Shown piece after piece: positions 9,863-20,871 of a stretch of DNA of 64,000 nucleotides. Within the stretch, counting starts at the first letter, position 1; each line of letters starts with the position of its first letter. The stretch is from contig CAJNBS010000008.1 in NCBI GenBank assembly GCA_905221065.1, positions 1-64,000 on the forward strand, written 5' to 3'. The stretch is from a bacterium. Its GTDB lineage: Bacteria; Bacillota; Bacilli; Lactobacillales; Streptococcaceae. The notes under the pieces are model-generated. The model ran no database searches, had not been told where the DNA came from, and worked only from the letters and a program-made list of their open reading frames with translations. Position numbers and translations under genes: made by a program.

Positions 9863-9894
9863 GCAAAAAACCTCTGAGATTCTTCTCAAAGGTT
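9863..9894 (-). terminator. Intrinsic terminator of pyrG
   Basis: AACCTTTGAG pairs with CTCAGAGGTT (one G-U pair) around a 6-base loop, followed by six T residues on the minus strand. Confidence 0.8.
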
Positions 9895-9903
9895 CTGATT
9901 TTG

Positions 9904-11523
<1,620 letters not shown>

Positions 11524-11641
11524 CTAAAATGCTCATGGCCTTGTTAACTACGAGGGGACATAGAAAACAAGACCCTACTAATAAGATAATCTGGGACGAC
11601 TGCGCCAGATTCACAACTAAAATACAAGAAGATAACTTCTT

Positions 11642-11700
11642 GAAAAAACAAAAATAGCTCCCTAAGAACTAGGGAGCCCCGACCTCTAAAAGAGGTGCCC
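11642..11700 (-). promoter_or_regulatory. pyrG leader: CTP-sensitive attenuator
   Basis: The predicted transcript begins GGGC. It then has CACCTCTTTTAGAGGT, and a strong terminator (GGCTCCCTA pairing with TAGGGAGCT, then ATTTTTGTTTTTT). In Bacillus subtilis and Lactococcus, pyrG starting with GGGC adds extra G residues when CTP is low. The resulting G-tail pairs with the C/U-rich terminator arm and lets polymerase read on. The CUCCCU arm here could serve that purpose. It would also end rpoE transcripts. Confidence 0.8.
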
Positions 11701-11707
11701 GAACAAT

Positions 11708-11736
11708 ATGATACCTAAAAATAGGACAATTGTCAA
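11708..11736 (-). promoter_or_regulatory. pyrG promoter
   Basis: TTGACA, 17-bp spacer and TATCAT on the minus strand; 7 bases later comes the GGGC start expected for the reiterative-initiation mechanism. Confidence 0.8.
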
Positions 11737-11746
11737 TAGCTAATTT

Positions 11747-12349
11747 TTATTCCTCGATGTTTTCAGAATCATCGTCTGAAAACTCATCATCTTCTTCGTT
11801 GAGATCCACGTCTTCTCCCAAGTCATCTGGGGCGATTTCGTTGATTTCTGCATCGTAAGCTTCCACTTCATTTTTCTCATCATCTGGATTTTCATCATCG
11901 TATGAAAGAGCTGGATCTGCTTCGTATGCATCTTCGTCTTCTGGATCATCCGCATTGTAGTCAATAGCATCTGAATCGCCATCCATGAAGGCATTGACAC
12001 GTTTTTTCTTAGCTTTTGGTGCTACTTCATCGTCGTCATTTTCTTCAAGAGCGATGATTTCTTCGTCGATTTCGTCCACACCATACCATGAACGAAGACC
12101 CCATTTGTTGTCTCCAAGTGAGATGAAGCTACCGTCAAAGTTCAACTCTGTGTAGAACAAAGGCAAAGCTTCACGGATATCGCTGTTTGATGTTCCAAGA
12201 TAGTTTTGAATTTCGTTTACAAGATCGCTAAAATGCATCTCATGATCGCGACCACGAAGTTCCAAGATAGCACGCGCTACCTCAATCATAGATAGTTCAC
12301 TTTTTTCTTGCCCAGCAAATACTTCTAATTCCAAAGCGTTTCTCCTCAT
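11747..12349 (-). CDS. rpoE: RNA polymerase delta subunit
   Basis: Delta factor of Gram-positive RNA polymerase, 200 aa, which speeds release of nucleic acids and recycling of the enzyme and sharpens promoter choice. The folded N-terminal HARE-HTH-like domain (about residues 1-95) has [15 protein letters not shown] and [13 protein letters not shown]. The remainder is the disordered, very acidic tail rich in Asp/Glu, with a short Lys-rich patch (KAKKKR) near 112-118. The gene is followed by pyrG, as in many streptococci. Confidence 0.95.
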   Translation of the reverse strand: MRRNALELEVFAGQEKSELSMIEVARAILELRGRDHEMHFSDLVNEIQNYLGTSNSDIREALPLFYTELNFDGSFISLGDNKWGLRSWYGVDEIDEEIIALEENDDDEVAPKAKKKRVNAFMDGDSDAIDYNADDPEDEDAYEADPALSYDDENPDDEKNEVEAYDAEINEIAPDDLGEDVDLNEEDDEFSDDDSENIEE

Positions 12350-12535
12350 TTATACTACTATCGTCAGAGCAAACAGACTCTGACCTCATTTTATCATTTA
12401 CTCTTTATTTTACGATAATTTTGCAGAATAGTCAAAGGTTAAGGGGGAACTAATACAAATCTTCTAAGCTTCGGTAACTTCTCAAAATAACTTCCACTTG
12501 CCTGACCAAAGTGGAAATTAGTCTAAAACGGATTT
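12350..12535 (-). promoter_or_regulatory. rpoE upstream region with promoter and leader hairpin
   Basis: An extended -10 TGATAAAAT (minus strand, near 12391-12399) lies about 45 bases ahead of rpoE. The leader then forms GTCAGAG/CTCTGAC at 12366-12387. Further upstream, TTCCACTT and AAGTGGAA at 12489-12512 form a hairpin that may end transcription arriving from the HerA operon, though its U-tract is weak. No gene is seen in this part. Confidence 0.45.
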
Positions 12536-12667
12536 TTATTTCTTTGCTACCCAGCCGATGGTGTCACTAGGTGGATTTTCAATATCAATCCAGATGAATT
12601 CGATGCCGATGATATATGAAATTAAGCTACAATATCGTACTTCCCAAAGCGGTTCGAACTTGTAGAA
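12536..12667 (-). pseudogene. C-terminal remnant of an unidentified gene
   Basis: An open frame of 43 codons on the minus strand, bounded upstream by a stop and lacking any ATG. It reads like genuine protein sequence: LWEVRYCSLISYIIG followed by EFIWIDIENPPSDTIGWVAKK and a stop. It lies directly downstream of the HerA gene, so the 5' part may have been removed when the ATPase/nuclease pair was inserted. I do not recognise the family. A chance open frame of this size is possible, but the residue make-up argues against it. Confidence 0.4.
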
Positions 12668-12701
12668 TTAGTGGCTCTCTAAAAATAAGTAATTTTAAAT
12701 C

Positions 12702-14342
12702 TTACTTCTGTTTCCAGAGTTTCTCTAATTCTTCAAAATTAATATCTTTCCAATTATCTTTCCATAATTGGAAGTATGGAATATCTTTAGACGAAGGTTT
12801 ATCTTCACAAACATCAATTTTCACAATCGATGGTAAAATAGTTGCTTCTCCCATAAGCAATGCCTCTCCTGTTGCTAAGCTAGGTAACTTATCAACAATT
12901 CCTCCCATAGAATCCGGTAATAGCTGTCTTACATAAGATTGATCTATAGGATTTGTTAATCGCATTGTTATAAAATTACTACACTGTGAGAAGATTGTTT
13001 CAGAAATTTCAGAAGGTCTTTGACTAGCTAAAAGCAATGTAACCCCATATTTTCTTCCTTCTTTTGCAATTCGTTCTATCGACTGCCGAGAAGCTCTGTA
13101 CTTAGTTAGAGAACTCTTAGGTACATACTTATGAGCCTCTTCATATACTAATAAAATAGGTACATCACAAACTAGATTCTTACTATCATTAAATTGCTTA
13201 TAGTAGTATCCATACTCAAACATAATTCTTGAAATCAAAGAAACAGTTATACTCAATACATCAAACGGCACTCCACTCAAATCAAGAATAGTAACATTAG
13301 TCAGAAAATCTTCACTATATCCAATAAGCTGTTTTAAAACTGATTGTAATGTTGCGCCCTCTATTCTATCACCTAATAAGAACTCCAACCTTTTATCATA
13401 TATCTTTGACTCTAACCGACTAATATAATTTGATAATTTACCATTCAATGGACCAGCTTTTGTCTGTCCTTGCCTTGCTCCTGCAATTTGTTCTTCATTT
13501 TTTTCATGAGCATATTGTAAGACCTCTTGAATATCAAAATAAATAGGGGAATCAAAATGTAATTTCTCTTTTTCTTCCTCTAGTCCATTAAATTTTCTTT
13601 TTTTACTCTGAATAACAGACTTTTTAAAAATATTTCTCTGATTATGATCACTTCCCTCGGTATCTAGGAATAATTCTTGTAATTCATCACTATTTAATAA
13701 CCAATATGGTAAAACTAGATCATTAACATTTATAAGCCTAGCATTTGGGAAAGCACTTTGATATTCATTATGAATATCAAAGATAAGTATATGTGAATTA
13801 TTTAGCCCTTCATAACCACTATTTTTAGAATTTATAGCATTTTGAACAACTTTTGCAACCGTGTGAGACTTGCCCGAACCAGTTGAACCAACAATAGCAA
13901 TATGTTTATTGAAAAATTTATTTCCTTCAACAGGAATCTCAATATCATTGTTAGATGATAACGAAGAGAATTTAAATTTAAGTTCATCTTTTATAGAATT
14001 TTCAAAAATTAACTTTATTTCTTCAATTTTAGCTGGTTCAACCGATTTAGGAGGAATAGTTATTGTATCACTTCCCCTCACAAATTTATTTTCTTCATCA
14101 ATCATCCCTAAAGGTACAGCTTCAATAATATATTTAATATCAATTCTCTCATCAATTTCAATGGGCTCAATACAAAAATTCTCTATTGTAGCTATTAATG
14201 CCAAATCATTTTCATCAGCAATTCTAAGATATGAACCAATTTTTAATTTTTCTTCTGCAATTTGAAAGTCTGTGATTGACTTCACTTCAATTTTGATTTT
14301 ATTAGGTTGTACTGAAATAACTTGAGCGTTTAGATTATCCAT
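12702..14342 (-). CDS. HerA-type DNA-translocating ATPase (DUF87), defence-associated
   Basis: A 546-aa FtsK/HerA superfamily ATPase. Residues 1-~100 form a HAS-barrel-like beta domain. Walker A is GSTGSGKS at 152-159, and Walker B is LLVYEEAH at 397-404, with the HerA-type double Glu. ASQRPSEIS at 439-447 and TMRLTNPIDQSYV cover the sensor and arginine-finger region. HerA forms hexameric rings that work with a nuclease. Here the partner is encoded 9 bp upstream and transcribed first. The gene is A+T-richer than its neighbours, fitting horizontal transfer. All ATPase motifs are present, so it is probably active. Confidence 0.88.
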   Translation of the reverse strand: MDNLNAQVISVQPNKIKIEVKSITDFQIAEEKLKIGSYLRIADENDLALIATIENFCIEPIEIDERIDIKYIIEAVPLGMIDEENKFVRGSDTITIPPKSVEPAKIEEIKLIFENSIKDELKFKFSSLSSNNDIEIPVEGNKFFNKHIAIVGSTGSGKSHTVAKVVQNAINSKNSGYEGLNNSHILIFDIHNEYQSAFPNARLINVNDLVLPYWLLNSDELQELFLDTEGSDHNQRNIFKKSVIQSKKRKFNGLEEEKEKLHFDSPIYFDIQEVLQYAHEKNEEQIAGARQGQTKAGPLNGKLSNYISRLESKIYDKRLEFLLGDRIEGATLQSVLKQLIGYSEDFLTNVTILDLSGVPFDVLSITVSLISRIMFEYGYYYKQFNDSKNLVCDVPILLVYEEAHKYVPKSSLTKYRASRQSIERIAKEGRKYGVTLLLASQRPSEISETIFSQCSNFITMRLTNPIDQSYVRQLLPDSMGGIVDKLPSLATGEALLMGEATILPSIVKIDVCEDKPSSKDIPYFQLWKDNWKDINFEELEKLWKQK

Positions 14343-14351
14343 TTCTATCTC

Positions 14352-15623
14352 CTAAATAATATCTAATATATCTAAAATTTGTCGAATTTTAATTTCTGAA
14401 TGTTCTCTCTTATCGAGAGTATCAATCTCTAAATTTAATTGGTTACTTTTATTAAATATATATAAATTGATTGGTAATTGGTCAACTCTTTCTACTTCTA
14501 TCAACTTTTGTAGAACAATTGATAAATCTATAGGATGTTCTAGTATACGCACTGAAATTTTATTAAATTTATCGGGTTTAATTAACATTTCTTGAAATCT
14601 AAATTTTGAATTTTTAAACGGAAATCCATCTTTAAAAAAACACCCATCCTCATATAACTTCCCTTTTAATTCAGTTACAAAATCAACATTTAAAGTGTTA
14701 TATAAATAAACATAAGGACTAAATTGATGTGTCAAACGAGAATATTTACTCGAAATTTCTGAAATTATATCTTTAACATCATTTACACTCTCTCCTTGAC
14801 AGTCAAGTAAGAAAAATCTATGTGTCGGTGATAAATTTGATACTCTTGGAAAATATTTTTTATGTATGATTTTTTTATAATGTTCCCACTCTAGCAATTC
14901 ACTCATCCATCTTTCAAAATAGTAATTTTTAGTTTTTATTCTATCCCAAAATTCTTTTTTTGAAATTTGGCGCTTTTCAATATTATGTTCACATGCTAAG
15001 TCTTTAATTATTTTAAGAGCATTAAAATAAATCAATTCAATATCTTCTTCACTATAATCACTTAAATCATTTTGAATTTTAGATTTTATTTTTTCTATTT
15101 GATTTTCATAACTATCGGCTTTGATATTTACAAAAAGACGTTTATTAAAATCTTCAATATCATCTTTTTGTAAAGCTTCCTCAAATTTAATTTCTCCCTC
15201 TTTATTTTTTATTTGATAGTTTAAATTTCCTAATTCATCTGTAACTCCATATTTGCTAAAATCTAAAAAATATGTTCTTAGATTTTCCGTTGTTAATTCC
15301 CGTAGTTTCTCATGTCCTTTGTTATAAAAACCATATAATTTATAAGTAAAATTCTTAGATTGAGCCTCCGTTCTGTTTTTTAAATAGTGTCTAAACATTA
15401 ACTGTATTGGCTCTTTTATAATACTGTTATTAAACTCAGTTTCTTCATAATATTTACATTGAACAAATTGTATTTCATCACTATTTTCAATATCAATATC
15501 TTCAACTCCCTCAATGGTAACTATATTTGTTTCATTTGATTGTTCCAGGATCTCTAAAATTGATTTGTCAAACTGATAAAAATAACCCTTTATAGTATTC
15601 GTTGCTGATCTTGGTTTACTCAT
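14352..15623 (-). CDS. DUF4297/Cap4-like nuclease, partner of the HerA ATPase
   Basis: A 423-aa protein whose N-terminus fits the DUF4297 (Cap4-type) restriction-endonuclease-like fold. IKGYFYQFDKSILEIL is the family's opening helix. The PD-(D/E)xK-type residues are IEGVEDIDI (E38, D42/D44) and QCK (Q55, K57). The remaining ~350 residues have no motif I recognise and would carry HerA-binding or sensing functions. DUF4297-HerA pairs are known anti-phage systems that degrade DNA as a joint complex; assignment here rests on motif reading and gene pairing. It is first in the operon, with a promoter overlapping the valS terminator. Confidence 0.75.
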   Translation of the reverse strand: MSKPRSATNTIKGYFYQFDKSILEILEQSNETNIVTIEGVEDIDIENSDEIQFVQCKYYEETEFNNSIIKEPIQLMFRHYLKNRTEAQSKNFTYKLYGFYNKGHEKLRELTTENLRTYFLDFSKYGVTDELGNLNYQIKNKEGEIKFEEALQKDDIEDFNKRLFVNIKADSYENQIEKIKSKIQNDLSDYSEEDIELIYFNALKIIKDLACEHNIEKRQISKKEFWDRIKTKNYYFERWMSELLEWEHYKKIIHKKYFPRVSNLSPTHRFFLLDCQGESVNDVKDIISEISSKYSRLTHQFSPYVYLYNTLNVDFVTELKGKLYEDGCFFKDGFPFKNSKFRFQEMLIKPDKFNKISVRILEHPIDLSIVLQKLIEVERVDQLPINLYIFNKSNQLNLEIDTLDKREHSEIKIRQILDILDII

Positions 15624-15655
15624 TATTTACCTCACTATGTGATTACTTTCGCTCC

Positions 15656-15661
15656 ATTATA
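15656..15661 (-). promoter_or_regulatory. Extended -10 promoter of the nuclease-HerA operon
   Basis: TGGTATAAT on the minus strand, 33 bases before the nuclease start codon. It begins within the U-tract of the valS terminator, so the two signals overlap. Confidence 0.65.
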
Positions 15662-15663
15662 CC

Positions 15664-15692
15664 AAAAACCTCAGCAAATTGCCGAGGTTTAT
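15664..15692 (-). terminator. Intrinsic terminator of valS
   Basis: ACCTCGGCA pairs with TGCTGAGGT (one G-U) around a 3-base loop, followed by TTTTTGG. Confidence 0.8.
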
Positions 15693-15695
15693 GGT

Positions 15696-18347
15696 TTATT
15701 TCACCAACTTCTTCATCTCATCAATACGTGCTACGGTCGCGTCGTACTTAGCTTGGTAGTCGGCTTGTTTGTCGCGTTCTTTTTGGACGACTTCTGGTTT
15801 GGCATTGGCTACGAAGCGTTCGTTAGAGAGTTTCTTGCCGACCATGTCCAGTTCTTTTTGCCATTTAGCCAGTTCCTTGTCGAGACGAGCTAGTTCTTCT
15901 TCGACATTGAGGAGGTCTGCCAGTGGCAAGTAGATTTCTGCTCCTGTGATGACGCTTGACATTGCGAGTTCAGGTGCAGGGATGGTTGATGCGATTTCCA
16001 AGTGTTCTGGATTTGTGAAGCGTTTGATGTAGTTGACATTGCTGTTAAAGAAAGCTTCCAAGTCGCTATCGCTTGTCTTAACAAGAATGGTGATTGGTTT
16101 GCTTGGAGCTACGTTTACTTCCGCACGCGCATTACGAACTGCACGGATCAAGTCTTTAAGGCTTTCCACACCAGTGTGGGCAGCAAGGTCTTCGAAGGCT
16201 GGGTTAACAGTTGGGTATTCTGCTGTAACGATAGAGCCTTCTGATATTTGTCCAAAGATTTCCTCTGTCACGAATGGCATGATTGGGTGAAGGAGACGAA
16301 GGATCTTGTCCAAGGTGTAAAGGAGAACAGAACGTGTGATTACTTTCTCTTCTTCATTATCGCTATAAAGGACTTCCTTGGTCAACTCAACGTACCAGTC
16401 CGCAAACTCATCCCAGATGAAGTTGTAGAGGATGTGGCCAGCAACACCAAACTCAAACTTGTCAAAGTTGGCAGTTGCTTTTCCGATTGTTTCATTGAGG
16501 TTGTGGAGAATCCAGCGGTCTGTGACATTTCCAGCTTCCTTATTAACAACTTTTTCCACATTAGCCGTTGCTTGCTCAAGGGTCAAGCCTTCATTGTTCA
16601 TGAGGATATAGCGAGAGATGTTCCAGATCTTGTTAATGAAGTTCCATGAAGCATCCATTTTCTCGTAAGAGAAGCGCACGTCTTGCCCTGGTGCAGAACC
16701 GTTTGAAAGGAACCAGCGAAGGGCATCGGCACCGTATTTCTCGATAACATCCATTGGGTCAATCCCGTTACCAAGAGATTTAGACATCTTGCGCCCTTGC
16801 TCGTCACGAATAAGACCGTGGATAAGGACGTTTTGGAATGGCTGACGGCCAGTGAATTCCAATGATTGGAAGATCATACGAGATACCCAGAAGAAGATGA
16901 TGTCGTAACCTGTTACTAAGGTTGAAGTTGGGAAGTAACGTTTGAAGTCTTCTGAGTCGACATCAGGCCAGCCCATGGTTGAGAATGGCCAGAGGGCAGA
17001 ACTGAACCAAGTATCCAAGACATCTTCGTCCTGAGTCCATCCGTCACCTTCTGGAGCTTCTTCGCCGACGTACATTTCACCCTCAGCATTATACCAAGCA
17101 GGGATTTGGTGACCCCACCAGAGCTGACGAGAGATAACCCAGTCGTGGACATTTTCCATCCATTGAAGGAAGGTATCGTTGAAACGAGGTGGGTAGAATT
17201 CTACCTTGTCATCTGTGTCTTGGTTAGCAATGGCATTTTTGGCCAATTGATCCATCTTGACGAACCATTGCGTAGACAAGCGTGGCTCAACCACGACACC
17301 TGTACGTTCTGAGTGACCAACACTGTGGACACGTTTTTCGATTTTAACGAGGGCACCGATTTCTTCCAACTTAGCAACGACTGCCTTACGAGCTTCAAAA
17401 CGATCCATACCTGCAAATTCGAAGGCCAAATCGTTCATAGTTCCGTCGTCGTTCATGACGTTAACTTGTGGCAAGTTATGACGTTGACCAACCAAGAAGT
17501 CGTTTGGATCGTGGGCAGGCGTGATTTTCACGACACCCGTACCAAACTCAGGGTCTGCGTGTTCATCCCCAACGATTGGGATTAATTTATTAGCGATTGG
17601 AAGGATAACATTTTTACCAATCAAGTCCGTGTAGCGTGGGTCTTCTGGATTGACCGCAACCGCAACGTCCCCAAACATGGTCTCAGGACGAGTTGTCGCA
17701 ACTTCAAGGGCACGGGAACCGTCTTCTAACATGTAGTTCATATGGTAGAAAGCACCTTCGACATCCTTGTGAATAACCTCGATATCAGAAAGGGCTGTGC
17801 GAGCTGCTGGGTCCCAGTTGATGATAAACTCACCACGGTAGATCCAGCCTTTCTTGTAAAGATCCACAAAGACCTTGCGAACGGCTTTTGACAAACCTTC
17901 ATCAAGAGTGAAACGCTCACGAGAGTAGTCTACAGAGAGCCCCATCTTGCCCCATTGTTCCTTGATGGTAGTGGCATATTCGTCTTTCCATTCCCATACT
18001 TTATCTAGGAATTTTTCACGACCCAGGTCGTAACGACTAATACCTTCACCACGCAAGCGCTCCTCAACTTTAGCTTGAGTCGCAATCCCCGCGTGGTCCA
18101 TCCCTGGAAGCCAAAGCGTATCAAAGCCTTGCATGCGTTTCTGACGGATGATGATATCCTGCAAAGTCGTATCCCAAGCGTGACCAAGGTGGAGTTTCCC
18201 AGTTACGTTTGGTGGTGGAATGACGATTGAATAAGGCTTAGCCTTTTGATCGCCTGAAGGCTTGAAAACATCAGCATCAAGCCATTTTTGGTAACGACCA
18301 GCCTCAACCTCGGCTGGATTGTATTTAGGTGAAAGTTCTTTAGACAT
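15696..18347 (-). CDS. valS: Valyl-tRNA synthetase
   Basis: Charges tRNA-Val; class I synthetase of 883 aa, full length. The HIGH motif appears as HLGHA ([15 protein letters not shown]), and KMSKS as [10 protein letters not shown] near residue 524. The editing domain lies between them. The C-terminal coiled coil ([19 protein letters not shown]) binds tRNA. No T-box leader precedes it in the ~120 bp upstream; one lies about 4.6 kb upstream at 22963-23147, separated by apparent insertions. A decayed copy of its 5' end is at 20872-21050. Confidence 0.98.
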   Translation of the reverse strand: MSKELSPKYNPAEVEAGRYQKWLDADVFKPSGDQKAKPYSIVIPPPNVTGKLHLGHAWDTTLQDIIIRQKRMQGFDTLWLPGMDHAGIATQAKVEERLRGEGISRYDLGREKFLDKVWEWKDEYATTIKEQWGKMGLSVDYSRERFTLDEGLSKAVRKVFVDLYKKGWIYRGEFIINWDPAARTALSDIEVIHKDVEGAFYHMNYMLEDGSRALEVATTRPETMFGDVAVAVNPEDPRYTDLIGKNVILPIANKLIPIVGDEHADPEFGTGVVKITPAHDPNDFLVGQRHNLPQVNVMNDDGTMNDLAFEFAGMDRFEARKAVVAKLEEIGALVKIEKRVHSVGHSERTGVVVEPRLSTQWFVKMDQLAKNAIANQDTDDKVEFYPPRFNDTFLQWMENVHDWVISRQLWWGHQIPAWYNAEGEMYVGEEAPEGDGWTQDEDVLDTWFSSALWPFSTMGWPDVDSEDFKRYFPTSTLVTGYDIIFFWVSRMIFQSLEFTGRQPFQNVLIHGLIRDEQGRKMSKSLGNGIDPMDVIEKYGADALRWFLSNGSAPGQDVRFSYEKMDASWNFINKIWNISRYILMNNEGLTLEQATANVEKVVNKEAGNVTDRWILHNLNETIGKATANFDKFEFGVAGHILYNFIWDEFADWYVELTKEVLYSDNEEEKVITRSVLLYTLDKILRLLHPIMPFVTEEIFGQISEGSIVTAEYPTVNPAFEDLAAHTGVESLKDLIRAVRNARAEVNVAPSKPITILVKTSDSDLEAFFNSNVNYIKRFTNPEHLEIASTIPAPELAMSSVITGAEIYLPLADLLNVEEELARLDKELAKWQKELDMVGKKLSNERFVANAKPEVVQKERDKQADYQAKYDATVARIDEMKKLVK

Positions 18348-18469
18348 GTGATTGTCCTTTCTAGTTAATATCTTTAAATAAAATTAGTATGTAGGAGATA
18401 GGCTTTGATTCAACTCATCTTGTTTTTCTTATTATCTTCTATAAGCAAAGAAACGGTGAAAATTTTACA

Positions 18470-19471
18470 TTAACTTTCTCTCATTATCTTCATAATATGT
18501 TTATCAAAGTCTGATATAATTTTTTGAGTTCGGTTAAATTTTTCATACTCCTGGATGGCTTTTGAGTCTGCTTGTTTCTTGGAAATACTTCCTTTTCCTT
18601 CTAAAATTTCGTATTCATTAAAAGATAGAAAACGATCAATACTATCTGCCAATCCTCGCATTGTAAAAGTATTACGGCGCTCAACCAAACCCTCGATATA
18701 ATCAAAATAGGCTGTAACAGTTCGCTCTAGTTGTCGAATTTCTTTTTCTTGCAAATAGTTTTTAGCCACCGTTACATCTGATTTGAGCACTCGTCCATCA
18801 GGTGCATGTTTCCAAGTAGTTAATCCCATTTTTTCTTTACTAGCATCGGCTTGCTGATAGATAATTTCTGCAGCCGTACTTCCAGTAATTGCATAATGAA
18901 ATTTATTTTGCACCATAGCATAGAAATTTTTAGTAATATCTGAGTTTCGATCATAATCTATGGCACATTCGGCAAAGATATCCGTAATTTGTTGATAGAT
19001 TCGGCGCTCGCTAGAACGAATAGAGCGAATTCGTTCTAAAAGTTCACGGAAATAATCTTGTCCGAAAACGGTCTGTCCTTGTTTCAAGCGTTCATCATCC
19101 AAAACAAAACCTTTGATGATAAATTCTTTCAAGGTCTTGGTTGCCCAAATTCTAAATTGAGTAGCCTTGCTGGAATTTACTCGATAACCTACTGAAATGA
19201 TAGCATCCAGATTGTAATATTCAAGTTCACGCCTGACAGTTCTATTTCCCTCTTGTTGAACCTGTGCAAATTTTGCACAAGTTGACACCTTATCCAACTC
19301 ACCACTATCATAAATGTTTTTTAAGTGCTTTGTAATAACACTTCGTTCAACTCCAAAGAGCTCTGCAAGACCTTTTTGAGTCAACCAAAGATTTTCATCT
19401 TGTAAAAGGATATCTAGCTGAACGTCGCCATTTGGTGTAGTATACAGGATGAAATTAGAAATTTCATTCAA
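18470..19471 (-). CDS. RhuM family protein
   Basis: A 333-aa member of the RhuM (virulence RhuM) family, named after a Salmonella pathogenicity-island gene; its biochemical role is unknown. The N-terminus is a winged-helix or KilA/BRO-like DNA-binding region (LWLTQKGLAELFGVERSVITKHLKNI, residues about 29-54), with the family signature YYNLDAIISVGYRVNS following near residue 90. The C-terminal half is helical and coiled. Family members are often near restriction or phage-related loci, which fits its place here. The best start is TTG at 19471, after GGAGG at 10-base spacing. Confidence 0.85.
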   Translation of the reverse strand: MNEISNFILYTTPNGDVQLDILLQDENLWLTQKGLAELFGVERSVITKHLKNIYDSGELDKVSTCAKFAQVQQEGNRTVRRELEYYNLDAIISVGYRVNSSKATQFRIWATKTLKEFIIKGFVLDDERLKQGQTVFGQDYFRELLERIRSIRSSERRIYQQITDIFAECAIDYDRNSDITKNFYAMVQNKFHYAITGSTAAEIIYQQADASKEKMGLTTWKHAPDGRVLKSDVTVAKNYLQEKEIRQLERTVTAYFDYIEGLVERRNTFTMRGLADSIDRFLSFNEYEILEGKGSISKKQADSKAIQEYEKFNRTQKIISDFDKHIMKIMRES

Positions 19472-19502
19472 GACAATTTCACCTCCTCCCTTCCATAAAC
19501 AA

Positions 19503-20744
19503 TTACTTCTCGTTCTTAAACTTTATGCCGTTTTCTTTCAGCTTTTTAACGGTTACGGGACCAATTCCCTTCAAAGCGAGAACTTCTTTTTCAGTCCATT
19601 TTTTGAAATCTGAAGACCTACGAATCCCATTTTCAACAAAGATATGAACAAGATCCATCCGAATTCCCTTCATTATTTCCTCGTTCATAAAGGAATACCA
19701 GTCAGTGACCTCGGATAAATTTCTTATCATACTAGAATGATTCGAAAATACTGGTTTACGACGGAACTTCTTGGCTTCGTTTGTTAAAAATTTCGTTAAA
19801 ATAATATTTTCTAGTAAATAATCAAACAGAGGATACAAACTAGCTTGTAGCGATTCAACTGAATTTGGACAATAGCATTCTTGGTCTTCGATATCTATAA
19901 CTTTGAATTGCCAATCTTCCTCTATAAAGAATTCAACAGCTTCATCGTTGATCTCCACTAATTTTGCAAATAGCTGACTGGCTTCCTCAATTTTTCCTTG
20001 AGAAAAAGCAGAGATGATGGCATGAATAAGAATGGTATCATCCCGTTTCCCTTTATTTAATTCTTCACGATAGAAACGTTCAACCTTTAGTTCCTGACCA
20101 GTAATATGATACAAGGAAAGCATACAGAAGACAAAATTAGGAGGAAACCGTTCTGGTCGCTTACTCAAATATAGGTCAATCAATTCTATAGCCTTAGAAT
20201 TGAAGTTCTCCATCATATAATACTCAATCAGAAACATCAGAGCAGACAGGATAGGGCGTGCTTCAAAATAATTCCAACTATTGTATCCATTCATTTTCCA
20301 TTTTTCTAAAACTAGAATTTCAAAATCCAATACTTTTTTAAAAGTTGACAAATCAAAATCTTCAACTTCTGATAAGAATAAATGAAAATCAGCAGCAAAA
20401 TAATCTGGATTGATTTTTAAAACTTGCTTTAACAGTTTATTTCGCTTCTGTGTATTCGGAGTATGCATAGCTTCTCTAAATAAAGCATGATCCTCATGCC
20501 AGTCAAAACTTCCATTTTTTAGTTGGTAATTGATTAGCTGAACATCTGGATACTCTCCGTGTTCATCGGCATATTGCATCACTGCTGTATGTAGTTCATC
20601 GAAATTTTGAATAGTCCGACGTTCTACAAAAGTTGGATTTTTAGCCATGATTTCTGTCCAAACAGCCTCTTCTTCAGAAATAACTTTGATATCCAACTTT
20701 TGCTGGCGTTTTAATTCTTTTTTTCTATTTTTCTTTTTAGCCAT
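19503..20744 (-). CDS. Helical-repeat protein with C-terminal helix-hairpin-helix
   Basis: A 413-aa protein of unknown function. The first 20 residues are very basic (MAKKKNRKKELKRQQK). Residues ~100-350 are helical and look TPR-like, including a series of YFAADFHLFL/RFPPNFVFCMLSLYHITG-type helices. The last ~45 residues contain a HhH-type motif, WTEKEVLALKGIGPVTVKKLKENG, of the kind that binds DNA backbone non-specifically. Basic N-terminus and HhH C-terminus are both shared with the 131-aa protein at 23193-23588. It has a GAGGAGA ribosome site and lies 31 bp upstream of the RhuM gene, likely one transcript. Confidence 0.7.
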   Translation of the reverse strand: MAKKKNRKKELKRQQKLDIKVISEEEAVWTEIMAKNPTFVERRTIQNFDELHTAVMQYADEHGEYPDVQLINYQLKNGSFDWHEDHALFREAMHTPNTQKRNKLLKQVLKINPDYFAADFHLFLSEVEDFDLSTFKKVLDFEILVLEKWKMNGYNSWNYFEARPILSALMFLIEYYMMENFNSKAIELIDLYLSKRPERFPPNFVFCMLSLYHITGQELKVERFYREELNKGKRDDTILIHAIISAFSQGKIEEASQLFAKLVEINDEAVEFFIEEDWQFKVIDIEDQECYCPNSVESLQASLYPLFDYLLENIILTKFLTNEAKKFRRKPVFSNHSSMIRNLSEVTDWYSFMNEEIMKGIRMDLVHIFVENGIRRSSDFKKWTEKEVLALKGIGPVTVKKLKENGIKFKNEK

Positions 20745-20871
20745 CTATTTTCTCCTCTAACTCATTCTTCAATAGATCAAACTCTACCTCTGCTGTATTG
20801 GATATTCTTACGGACTCGGATACAGGCTTGAATGGGAAATCCCAGTTTCTTTGTGATTCATTTGCTTTGAA
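20745..20871. other. Spacer without recognisable gene
   Basis: The stretch between the HhH gene and the valS remnant. It holds the HhH gene's ribosome site and probably its promoter; I see no open frame worth calling. Together with the remnant that follows, it makes a gene-free gap of about 326 bp. Confidence 0.5.

Noticed and set aside
12616..12936. 106-codon plus-strand frame near the HerA end
   Set aside because: Overlaps the conserved HerA C-terminus and the remnant on the other strand; no ribosome site.
18348..18469. T-box or other leader directly before valS
   Set aside because: No GGTGG-ACCGCG motif, no terminator hairpin; the only T-box is at 22963-23147.
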